Source of the DNA: Candidatus Thalassarchaeaceae archaeon
Lineage (GTDB): Archaea > Thermoplasmatota > Poseidoniia > Poseidoniales > Thalassarchaeaceae
Length of the DNA: 43,462 nt
Assembly: GCA_023700255.1 (NCBI GenBank)
Contig: JAJPRD010000010.1
Location: forward strand, 1 to 43,462
Direction of reading: 5' to 3'
Notes under the pieces: model-generated
Seen by the model: only the letters and a program-made list of their open reading frames with translations
Databases searched by the model: none
Told to the model about the DNA's origin: nothing
Shown: piece by piece, positions 1-7,139 of the stretch
Layout of the letters: every line of letters begins with the position of its first letter
Position numbering within the stretch: the stretch's first letter is position 1
Position numbers and translations under genes: made by a program

Positions 1-122
1 ACATTCGAACTCGACAAAACATACCGTATAATCCTCACCCGGAGAAGTGTAAACATAGTGCAATGTTATATTGTGAACTAATATTAGAAAGCGTGATGTG
101 TTAATTACGTTGGCATCGAATT

Positions 123-2048
123 ATGAAAGGGAGTTCTGACTTACCCCTTACTCGATTTAATAGAAGTCAAGATCATCATGAATTATATCTAAAATTAATA
201 AAATGGGAACTTGATGATGAAATGAAAAATGTGGTTGAAAAACTTCAACATTGGCCAAGGAAAAAATTAATTGAAAACGGTATAGCATTATTTGACTTAA
301 TTGGAAAAAATGATGGTTGGTTATTCGGACAACGTATTATTAAATTTACTAATAAGAAAAAAAAGGATTTAGGAGTGCACCGTTTTAGACAAGGAGATAT
401 TGTGCTAATATCAAAGAAAGACCCTCTCAAAGAGACTCCTTTGGAAGGAACTATTTATTCTACTACAAGAAATTCTATAAAAATAGTTTTCTCCGATCTG
501 CCTAAAAATATTAGAAAAGATACTTGGAGACTTGATAAAGGGGCAAATAGAATAGCCTATGACAGAATGAAAGATGGTCTAAATACTATATTTGAAGAAG
601 ATGGTGGAGCCCCTCTAAGAGAATTGTTACTTGGCATGGTTCATGATCCATCTGGAACTGCCAGTTTGATTCCAGAGTTAGGAGGTGCGAGGGGGAGAAA
701 AACGACTTTTGCACCAGATTTGAACGAACCACAACTAATTGCCGCAAAGGCAGCTATAGAAAGAAGATTAACATTAATCCAAGGACCTCCTGGTACTGGG
801 AAGACCCACACTGCGGTCAGAATATTAGAATCATGGGCAAAACAAGATGTTGGTAGTATTTTAGCAGTTGCAGACTCAAATGTTGCGGTGGATAATCTAC
901 TTGAGGGATTACTAGCAAGAGGAGTTAGGGCTGTAAGATTAGGGCAACCTGTAAAGGTAAGGGAGAAACTAAGATTAGCTACAATTGACGCAAAGATGGA
1001 AATACACCCATTAAGAAGAGATTTAGATACCCAATTAGATCTTAATGAAAAATTGAGTAGAAGAATAAGTTCGATGAAAGGTAAAGAGAAAGGATTAGCA
1101 CATAGAGATATCAAAAAAGGTTGGAAAGAAATTCGCAGAATAGAGAATCAAATTAGAGATGATATTTTAGATAAAGCTCAAGTTATATGCTGCACTTGTA
1201 TCGGTTCAGGTAATGAAATATTAGATGGGAGAAGATTCCCTCAAGTTCTAATTGATGAATCTACACAAGCCACAGAACCAGCTGCTTTAGTCCCATTAGT
1301 TAGGGGAGCAAGACAGGTAGTATTGGTTGGCGATCATAAACAACTACCACCTACAGTTCTATCATTCAGAGCAGAAGAAAATGGCTTGAAAAGATCGCTA
1401 TTTGAAAGATTGATTGATCTAGGTATTGAACCTCTCTTATTGACTACACAATATAGAATGCATCCAGCTATTTCAAAATTCCCAAATCAGCGATTTTATT
1501 CTAATAAATTAATAGATGGAGTGAATTCTGAAGAAAGACCTGCCCCGGCTGGTTTACTTTGGCCTGACTGGGAAAACCCAGTTGCATTTGTCCCAATAAA
1601 TGGAGGAGAAACAGTATCTCCGGATGGAACCTCTAGAGAAAATCCATTGGAGGTTTCTTGGGTTCTTAAAATACTTGAAGACTTGTTAGAGGCCGGAGAA
1701 TTAACACAAAAAGACATTGGGATTATTACTCCTTATGCTGGCCAGGTCAGAGCTATTCGTAATTCAATGAGTGAACAGTTAGACGATGTAGAGGTTCGGA
1801 CAGTTGACGGGTATCAAGGTAGAGAAAAGGAAGTCATAATTTTTTCTTGCGTACGTTCTAATCCTGAAAAAAATGTTGGTTTTTTATCAGAATCTAGAAG
1901 ATTAAATGTGGCTTTAACACGTGCTAAAAGAGGTTTGATAGTAATAGGGGATCCTGATACACTGAGAAGTGATAAGAATTGGAAGGCTTGGTTAGATTAC
2001 ATAGGCAATAGTAAGTTTGAGGCGTGGCACCTTCTCGGCATGGCCTGA
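123..2048 (+). CDS. Upf1/IGHMBP2-like superfamily 1 helicase
   Basis: Predicted SF1B DNA/RNA helicase of the Upf1/Smubp-2 type, 641 aa. Visible motifs are Walker A GPPGTGKTHT (about residues 221-230), motif II IDEST (about 377-381), motif III GDHKQLPP, the motif V region VDGYQGREKEV and motif VI LNVALTRAKRG near the C-terminus. The first 200 residues hold a small beta-rich segment, as in archaeal IGHMBP2-like proteins, and no nuclease domain. It would unwind DNA or RNA in the cytoplasm using ATP; the substrate cannot be read from sequence. The start is the ATG closest to the conserved N-terminus; AT-rich sequence lies upstream. The next gene begins one base after its stop, so it probably heads an operon. 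Confidence 0.9.
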   Translation: MKGSSDLPLTRFNRSQDHHELYLKLIKWELDDEMKNVVEKLQHWPRKKLIENGIALFDLIGKNDGWLFGQRIIKFTNKKKKDLGVHRFRQGDIVLISKKDPLKETPLEGTIYSTTRNSIKIVFSDLPKNIRKDTWRLDKGANRIAYDRMKDGLNTIFEEDGGAPLRELLLGMVHDPSGTASLIPELGGARGRKTTFAPDLNEPQLIAAKAAIERRLTLIQGPPGTGKTHTAVRILESWAKQDVGSILAVADSNVAVDNLLEGLLARGVRAVRLGQPVKVREKLRLATIDAKMEIHPLRRDLDTQLDLNEKLSRRISSMKGKEKGLAHRDIKKGWKEIRRIENQIRDDILDKAQVICCTCIGSGNEILDGRRFPQVLIDESTQATEPAALVPLVRGARQVVLVGDHKQLPPTVLSFRAEENGLKRSLFERLIDLGIEPLLLTTQYRMHPAISKFPNQRFYSNKLIDGVNSEERPAPAGLLWPDWENPVAFVPINGGETVSPDGTSRENPLEVSWVLKILEDLLEAGELTQKDIGIITPYAGQVRAIRNSMSEQLDDVEVRTVDGYQGREKEVIIFSCVRSNPEKNVGFLSESRRLNVALTRAKRGLIVIGDPDTLRSDKNWKAWLDYIGNSKFEAWHLLGMA

Positions 2049-2049
2049 G

Positions 2050-2634
2050 ATGAGTCTAATGAATGGACATGATTCCCCTATTTCAATAAATAAAGGTGGC
2101 ACGACACTCGCTAAAGCAATAGTTTCGGAAGATGGTGGTCATTGGCCGGTACCTGAAGGAACAATCTTGGCATCAGGGGTAAGGAGGATTGCATCTTTTG
2201 TGCTAGATACAGTAATAGTTAGTTCAATTTTACTATTAATTACAAGAGGTTTCTTAATTAATTTATGGAATCTAACTCTTTGGGTATCATATGACTTCCA
2301 TTACTCTCTAGCAATGTTATTTCTTCTTTTAGGCTCACACTGGCTATATTGGAAATATACTGGTATATACTACTCACGCTCGTTTGGTCAAAAATTAATG
2401 GGCCTAGCTGTTTTAGCAGAAGATGGTTCGGAAATGACAAGTAAAATGTGGGAAATTAGAGCCTTAAAGAAATTAGCGTATCTGATATTTCCCTTTAGTA
2501 TTTATTTTGGAGTTTATGATTTGGCAAGAATTTCTCAGAGACATACTCATCAATCGAATATTGATTTACGCGTAGGATCTATTGTAGCGCATGCTAATTC
2601 TCTCCCTCCTGCAAATAGAAAACACATAAAATGA
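2050..2634 (+). CDS. RDD family membrane protein
   Basis: Small integral membrane protein resembling the RDD family. The listed ORF opens at 2017 inside the helicase gene; the ATG at 2050, one base after the helicase stop, is preferred and gives 195 aa. An N-terminal soluble segment is followed by the motif GVRRIASFVLDTVIV, which begins a first membrane helix with its conserved Arg and Asp. A second hydrophobic helix (SLAMLFLLLGSHWLYW) follows, then SFGQKLMGLAVLAEDG, a typical RDD signature, and a third helix near LAYLIFPFSIYFGVYD. The function of RDD proteins is mostly unknown; some are proposed transporters. It sits between the helicase and tsaC in the same direction. Confidence 0.75.
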   Translation: MSLMNGHDSPISINKGGTTLAKAIVSEDGGHWPVPEGTILASGVRRIASFVLDTVIVSSILLLITRGFLINLWNLTLWVSYDFHYSLAMLFLLLGSHWLYWKYTGIYYSRSFGQKLMGLAVLAEDGSEMTSKMWEIRALKKLAYLIFPFSIYFGVYDLARISQRHTHQSNIDLRVGSIVAHANSLPPANRKHIK

Positions 2635-2643
2635 GGGTTATTA

Positions 2644-3246
2644 ATGGAAGACGCAATCAAAATGGCACGACTCGGTCATTGCGTAGTTTATCCAACCTCT
2701 ACATTACCTGCTTTAGGATGCATATTAACTTCCGACGCTCTAGATAAACTGTATAATTTGAAAAAAAGATCCCATGAGATGATTGTAAGCATAGGAGTTT
2801 ATGATCTTCAACAGGCATCAGAATTGGTACATCTAACTGATGATTTAGAAGATTTCATAGCAGCATTTCCAGAGGGAGCATTGACAATAATTTTACAAGC
2901 AAAAAAACCTCTAGATTTACGGTTAGGGGGGGAAAAAATTGCCATTCGTATTTTATCAGATCCGATTGCCAAGAAATTTGTTAAAAAAACGGGACCATTA
3001 ACAGCAACATCTGCAAATATTAGCGGAGATGCCCCTGAAAAAGATTGCGAAATAGCAGCATTATCTCTTTCAACAACCGCTAATGAAATTGCCTATATTT
3101 CTGGCATGTGTCCGGGAGGAAGACCCAGTACCTTGATAGCATGGCATACGGTCTGTAAATCACCCAACAGTCGAGAGATAGAGGTATTGAGAGAAGGTTT
3201 GGTCGCATCAAAGGAGATTCAAGAATGGTTGAAGAAGCAGATTTGA
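2644..3246 (+). CDS. L-threonylcarbamoyladenylate synthase (TsaC/Sua5/YrdC family)
   Basis: Makes threonylcarbamoyl-AMP from threonine, bicarbonate and ATP, the first step of tRNA t6A37 synthesis. The protein is 200 aa, the length of the short TsaC/YrdC form without the extra Sua5 C-terminal domain. Seen in sequence: VVYPTSTLPALGC near the N-terminus, the basic patch LKKRS, and the TATSANISG block that carries the family S-x-N motif. YciO-like paralogues are related but usually lack a clear TSANISG, so TsaC is preferred. The start lies 9 nt after the RDD stop, and the 3' end overlaps the methionine aminopeptidase gene by 22 nt, indicating translational coupling. A second t6A component, the KEOPS subunit Pcc1, lies at 38.5 kb. 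Confidence 0.85.
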   Translation: MEDAIKMARLGHCVVYPTSTLPALGCILTSDALDKLYNLKKRSHEMIVSIGVYDLQQASELVHLTDDLEDFIAAFPEGALTIILQAKKPLDLRLGGEKIAIRILSDPIAKKFVKKTGPLTATSANISGDAPEKDCEIAALSLSTTANEIAYISGMCPGGRPSTLIAWHTVCKSPNSREIEVLREGLVASKEIQEWLKKQI

Positions 3247-4235
3247 AACAGTGGAGAGATGCCGGACACGTCGCTCGAAGAACCTTAGAAGGTATAAAAG
3301 ATGAAATTCAAGAAGGAAAATCTTGGCTTGAAGTTATTGACTCCGCTGAGAGATTTATCAGGAGACATGGAGGGCAAGCAGCCTTTCCTGTAACTATATC
3401 CGTCAATGAAATAGCTGCACATTTCACACCGAGTCATCAAAATTTACCCCCTGAGGGTTGGGATAAGCCGATGATTTTTGAAAAAGGAGATTTAGTTAAG
3501 CTAGATGTAGGAGTTCACATCAAAGGTGCTCTCGCAGATAATGCATTAACAATTGAAATTGGAAATCAAAATAATCATACTGAACAGATTAAAGCAGCTA
3601 AAGATGCAAGAGATGCATCCATTGAGAAAATGCATCCAGGTACACCATGGCATGAAATTGGACAAGCAGCAGAGCAAGTAACAAAAGATGCTGGTTTTGA
3701 ACCAGTTAGAAATCTATGTGGGCACCAACTTGAGAGATGGAACTTACATTCTGGTACGTCAATACCATCATATGCATGTGGCCCTAAATCAGGATTCAAA
3801 GGAACCGCAGAAGTAGGTGCTATCTATGCTATTGAACCGTTCAACACGACTGGGAAATCTGGAATGATTGAAAATATCCTTCCTGCTGGATCTTCAAATA
3901 TTCTGAGAGTCACCGGCGATGTATCAATCCGTAAGGCACTCTCAAAAGGTAAACTAAAACCACTAGGGGCTACAATGGCGAGATATATCGAAGAACGGTA
4001 TAGCACACTACCCTTTGCCGCAAGATGGGCCTATCCACTATTAGAAAAACCGTTCCCAAATGAAGATGCGGAAGCCCTACAGAAGAAGTGGAAGGCTATG
4101 ACAAAGAAACTAATTGCTATAAGGTTCTTAGAAGGTTATGAAGCTTTACGGGATGTTGATGGCGGTAATGTTGGACAGTTTGAGCACACTGTAATTGTCA
4201 CAGAAGGCGGCCCTGAAGTATTAACTGTACTTTAA
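3225..4235 (+). CDS. map: Methionine aminopeptidase, type II
   Basis: Removes the initiator methionine from new proteins in the cytoplasm. The 336-aa length and the fold match archaeal/eukaryotic type II MetAP. The dimetal ligands are visible: D94 (KLDVG), D105 (ADNA), H167 (LCGHQLE), E204 (YAIEPF) and E320 (GQFEHTVIV). The substrate His is present in AAHFTPS near residue 66. The helical insert that separates type II from type I lies between E204 and E320 (MARYIEERY onward). It overlaps the end of tsaC by 22 nt, so the two are likely co-expressed. It converges on the EamA transporter across a 152-nt gap that contains an inverted repeat. Confidence 0.93.
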   Translation: MVEEADLKQWRDAGHVARRTLEGIKDEIQEGKSWLEVIDSAERFIRRHGGQAAFPVTISVNEIAAHFTPSHQNLPPEGWDKPMIFEKGDLVKLDVGVHIKGALADNALTIEIGNQNNHTEQIKAAKDARDASIEKMHPGTPWHEIGQAAEQVTKDAGFEPVRNLCGHQLERWNLHSGTSIPSYACGPKSGFKGTAEVGAIYAIEPFNTTGKSGMIENILPAGSSNILRVTGDVSIRKALSKGKLKPLGATMARYIEERYSTLPFAARWAYPLLEKPFPNEDAEALQKKWKAMTKKLIAIRFLEGYEALRDVDGGNVGQFEHTVIVTEGGPEVLTVL

Positions 4236-4314
4236 AATAGAATAACTAATATTTCAGAGACTTTTCATAATTAATCTAACAATGATTATCAATTGCCCCC
4301 CTCTATCAGGGTAC

Positions 4315-4377
4315 GTACAGGACGTAAGGTTCTGCTGAGTGCATCCCATCCCCTCGCTAATATCTCTCGCCCTGTAC
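4315..4377. repeat. Inverted repeat / long-loop hairpin between convergent genes
   Basis: GTACAGGACG (4315-4324) and CGCCCTGTAC (4368-4377) pair over 10 positions with one mismatch, enclosing about 43 nt. The palindrome GTACGTAC overlaps the left arm. It lies in the only gap of more than 100 nt in the first 14 kb, between the convergent map and eamA genes. It could be a small structured RNA or a bidirectional terminator. A 7-bp acceptor-like stem is present, but I see no T-arm consensus, so a tRNA is unlikely. No coding potential is seen in 4236-4387. Confidence 0.45.
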
Positions 4378-4387
4378 ACCTAAACTA

Positions 4388-5308
4388 CTAATCAGTGGTA
4401 ACTTCAGTATTACCAAAGGCAGTTACAGCAATCACTGACCCTAATATCAAAATAATCCCTGCTGATTGTTGAATTGAAGGATTTTCGTTGAGGAGTAATA
4501 AGCCCCAAATTATTGTTAATACTGGTTGTAAAAGGACTGCAAATGACGTATCGGCGGCTGGGAGCCGAGGTAAAGCGTAAGTGATCGCCATCCATCCAGC
4601 TGCTTGACAAAAAATTGCTAGAAGAATTAACCAAGCATGACCAGGCCAAACCGGTTGAAGATCAATAGATTCGATACTTAAGAATTGTAAAGGCAATAAT
4701 CCGATTATAAGGAGCCCTATGGCAGCCCCAGAAGTAGCATCGAATTGGAGGTTTTGTGCAGGAGCCATTTCTCGATTTGAGTATCTATATAATATTAAAA
4801 ATGAAGAATAAAATATTGCAGCTAATATTCCAGTAATGACACCGCGTAAAGGATCTTCACCGTAGGGGTCGTTATCCCAAATACCTGATATTAAAGCCAA
4901 ACCAAGAATTACAATGGGTAAAGACAGAAGAATTGATTTGTTGGGTTTTTCGCCTAAAAATTTCCAACTTACTAAAGTAACAATGAGTACCTGAGAATTA
5001 CCAATCATAGTTGCTATACCGGTACCTACGTAGTCAATAGCCGTGTGATAAGATATGAAATCAAGAGACAATAGTAATCCTGCAGAAAAGGCTAACCAAC
5101 GAGATTTAGAGCTGCGAGAATCCTTAGATTTTAGAAAATAAACTAATAATGCTAGAACGGGAAGTGCGTAAGCCATTCGAAAAAATGCACCAGTTACTGG
5201 ATTCGTAGCAGAATATTTGTAAAATAATGGTGCGAATGAAATTAAAGTTGAACCAAATAATGCAATAAGCATGTATTTGCGGTCTTTACCGACCGCCAAC
5301 AAAATCAT
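4388..5308 (-). CDS. EamA/DMT family transporter
   Basis: Inner-membrane carrier of the drug/metabolite transporter superfamily, 306 aa. Hydrophobic segments recur along the whole length, consistent with ten membrane helices in two EamA repeats. The first repeat has the typical NPVTGAFFRMAYALPVLALL region and FISYHTAIDYVGTGIATMI; the second has AAIFYSSFLILYRYS and LPAADTSFAVLLQPVLTIIWG. The substrate cannot be predicted. The start ATG is one base after the stop of the glutaredoxin gene (TGAgATG), so it is the last gene of the rpe-bolA-grx-eamA run. Confidence 0.85.
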   Translation of the reverse strand: MILLAVGKDRKYMLIALFGSTLISFAPLFYKYSATNPVTGAFFRMAYALPVLALLVYFLKSKDSRSSKSRWLAFSAGLLLSLDFISYHTAIDYVGTGIATMIGNSQVLIVTLVSWKFLGEKPNKSILLSLPIVILGLALISGIWDNDPYGEDPLRGVITGILAAIFYSSFLILYRYSNREMAPAQNLQFDATSGAAIGLLIIGLLPLQFLSIESIDLQPVWPGHAWLILLAIFCQAAGWMAITYALPRLPAADTSFAVLLQPVLTIIWGLLLLNENPSIQQSAGIILILGSVIAVTAFGNTEVTTD

Positions 5309-5309
5309 C

Positions 5310-5645
5310 TCACTCAGAATTTCCTTCTAAAATCATTTTCTGAAGTTCACCGCTTTCATACATTTCCGCGGCTATGTCGGAGCCACCTATTAATTCGCCA
5401 TAGACATATATCTGAGGCATGGTTGGAAAATCTGACCACGCACAAATAGAGGGTATTGCTCGTGGATCAGATGTGACATCGACACTTGCCCATTTATCAT
5501 CCAACTGACCTAGAACCATTGCAGCCCTATTACTAAAACCACATCGGGGTTGTTCAGGTGTACCCTTCATAAACAACACAATAGGGTTGTTATCAACTAT
5601 TTCTTGCAGTTCATCTGTTGTCCAATTAAAACTCATTTTATTCAC
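5310..5645 (-). CDS. Monothiol glutaredoxin, Grx4/CGFS type
   Basis: Fe-S cluster carrier of the monothiol glutaredoxin family, 111 aa. The signature CGFS is at residues 35-38 (PRCGFSN), preceded by VLFMKGTPEQP, which is diagnostic of this class. Downstream are SDFPTMPQIYVYGELIGGSDI, with the cis-Pro loop, and the glutathione-binding GG-S-D block. CGFS glutaredoxins bind a 2Fe-2S cluster with glutathione or a substitute thiol and commonly partner BolA proteins. Here the upstream bolA gene overlaps it by 4 nt, and eamA follows directly. Monothiol Grx is well known in bacteria and eukaryotes and less expected in archaea, so transfer from bacteria is likely. Confidence 0.92.
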   Translation of the reverse strand: MNKMSFNWTTDELQEIVDNNPIVLFMKGTPEQPRCGFSNRAAMVLGQLDDKWASVDVTSDPRAIPSICAWSDFPTMPQIYVYGELIGGSDIAAEMYESGELQKMILEGNSE

Positions 5646-5968
5646 TCCTTCGTTTCTCTACGAATATGCACTCCAAAGAATTCTGTTTCTTTCTCAGAGT
5701 GAGGGTCGAAAGCAGTATCAAGAATTAATTCTGCTTGTTCGGGAGTCATGCATTTAAGATCTAATGCATGAACTATGTTTTGAGTAATATATGGTTTGAA
5801 ATGATTTAAAATCGGTTTTTGGCGTTGTAAAGGTCGAACACCATCATAAGTTTTCGATATTACTCGGACATGGAAATGATCACCACTACCATGTAAATCA
5901 GAAGCCTCAATTTTAGCATCTGGAACAACTTTGAGAACCTCTGAAACCATCCACGCCTCGGTAACCAT
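5642..5968 (-). CDS. BolA family protein (IbaG/YrbA-like)
   Basis: Small alpha/beta BolA-fold protein, 108 aa, most like the IbaG/YrbA branch. The segment LHGSGDHFHVRVIS corresponds to the ligand loop and strand, FDG-like TYDGV follows, and VHALDLKCMTPEQA holds the invariant C-terminal histidine. In known systems BolA proteins form Fe-S-bridged heterodimers with CGFS glutaredoxins and act in Fe-S trafficking or iron sensing. Its stop overlaps the start of the CGFS glutaredoxin gene (ATGA-type overlap), giving strong contextual support for a working pair. The 20 residues after TPEQ are not conserved in the family as far as I can tell. Confidence 0.88.
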   Translation of the reverse strand: MVTEAWMVSEVLKVVPDAKIEASDLHGSGDHFHVRVISKTYDGVRPLQRQKPILNHFKPYITQNIVHALDLKCMTPEQAELILDTAFDPHSEKETEFFGVHIRRETKE

Positions 5969-6017
5969 GTACTACCTCTGAGGTTCGCCCTCTTTGAATA
6001 TTGGCAGTGTCTGCACT

Positions 6018-6698
6018 TCAATCTGATAACATTGAGTTGATTTTTATTAAGTTCTCTTTGATTGTCGCATTATTGTTTATCAAACCACTACCTACTACGG
6101 CCACATCGATTCCCCAACTCTTAACTAAGGCTGCATTATGATATTTTATACCGCCATCAATCATCAATTTTGTAGATCGCCCACCCACTAATATCTGAGA
6201 ATCAATTGCAGTTCTAAACTCACGGATTTTAAGTTCCATTTCAGGCATAAAAGATTGTCCACCTTTCCCGGGCACGACGCTCATTACAAGTACTAAATCT
6301 AATTCTGAAAGATAAGGAAGTACTGCAGAAGAGGGAGTACTAGGATTCAGAACTATTCCTGCTTGACAACCTCGTGAATGAAGATTACTGATAAGTAAGG
6401 ATATATTTTCAACCGCTTCAACATGAAATATTACTAAGTCCACACCTGCGTCAACGTATTGTTCCCAATTATCTTCAGCATTTGCCACCATAAGATGGCA
6501 ATCCACAAATACCTCGGGACCTACTCGTTGACGGATACTTTTGATCAAAGCAGGTCCAAAAGTAATCGTCTTATTCACTACCCAATTGCCATCCATTACA
6601 TCCAAATGTATCCAATTAATTCCTTCCGAAATTACTTCATCCATAACTTTACCTAATTCACAAAAATCTGCTGTAAGTATACTAGGGGCTATCTGCAT
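6018..6698 (-). CDS. rpe: Ribulose-phosphate 3-epimerase
   Basis: Interconverts ribulose 5-phosphate and xylulose 5-phosphate in the pentose phosphate pathway. At 226 aa it is normal family length, a TIM barrel. The metal and catalytic residues are visible: H31 and D33 with D36 in IHLDVMDGN, H68 in VDCHLM, and D181 in MIDGGI. The phosphate loop is VVPGKGGQSF (about 141-150). It is the first gene of the minus-strand run rpe-bolA-grx-eamA, with about 50 nt before bolA. A linked role with the Fe-S genes is not evident; co-location may simply be operonic packing. Confidence 0.95.
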   Translation of the reverse strand: MQIAPSILTADFCELGKVMDEVISEGINWIHLDVMDGNWVVNKTITFGPALIKSIRQRVGPEVFVDCHLMVANAEDNWEQYVDAGVDLVIFHVEAVENISLLISNLHSRGCQAGIVLNPSTPSSAVLPYLSELDLVLVMSVVPGKGGQSFMPEMELKIREFRTAIDSQILVGGRSTKLMIDGGIKYHNAALVKSWGIDVAVVGSGLINNNATIKENLIKINSMLSD

Positions 6699-6748
6699 AA
6701 AATATGACCTTTGGTTAACTGGATAGGCTCAAGGTACTCAATTGTTCC

Positions 6749-6771
6749 TATTATAATTATGATTTAAAATA
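6749..6771 (+). promoter_or_regulatory. AT-rich putative archaeal promoter for thioredoxin
   Basis: The divergent rpe/trx gap (6699-6806) holds a run of A/T with TTATAATTAT and TTTAAAAT, about 40-60 nt before the likely trx start. This suits an archaeal TATA box followed by a short leader, and a GGAAG purine stretch sits further downstream. No separate strong TATA element for rpe was identified. Confidence 0.4.
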
Positions 6772-6821
6772 ACAAATTATTATTAGGGTGAGTTGGAAGA
6801 GGAAGTTTGTTGGTAGAGAGT

Positions 6822-7139
6822 ATGGGACGAGTAGTAGATGTTAGTGACGCTGAATTTGATATGGCGACGAAGAGTAGTGAATGGGTCTTAGTTGACTTTT
6901 GGGCACCATGGTGTGGACCCTGTAAAATGATATCTCCAATATTAAATCAAATCTCAGAGGAAAAAGATATCACTATTGCAAAGGTAAATACAGATATGAA
7001 TCCTCTTTCAATGGGAAAGTTTGGTTTCAGAGGTATTCCTGCTCTAGTATTATTTCATAACGGGCAACCTGTTGACCAAAAAACTGGAGCTATGCCTAAA
7101 CCTATGTTTGACCAGTGGCTAAACAAGTACATGGATTAA
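6822..7139 (+). CDS. Thioredoxin
   Basis: Cytoplasmic protein disulfide reductase of classic thioredoxin length: 105 aa from the ATG at 6822. The ORF track extends to a TTG at 6807, which would add five residues that do not match the family. The active site is WCGPCK (cysteines at 31 and 34), preceded by VLVDFWAPW. The cis-proline motif is RGIPALVLF, and GQPVDQKTGAMPK gives the usual final strand and helix. It probably keeps protein thiols reduced, fed by a thioredoxin reductase not in this window. Its stop codon overlaps that of the convergent STAND ATPase gene (TTAA shared). Confidence 0.93.
   Translation: MGRVVDVSDAEFDMATKSSEWVLVDFWAPWCGPCKMISPILNQISEEKDITIAKVNTDMNPLSMGKFGFRGIPALVLFHNGQPVDQKTGAMPKPMFDQWLNKYMD

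Noticed and set aside
4315-4377. tRNA gene with a GTACAGG/CCTGTAC acceptor stem
   Set aside because: No T-arm consensus, no D-arm and no anticodon arm could be placed on either strand.
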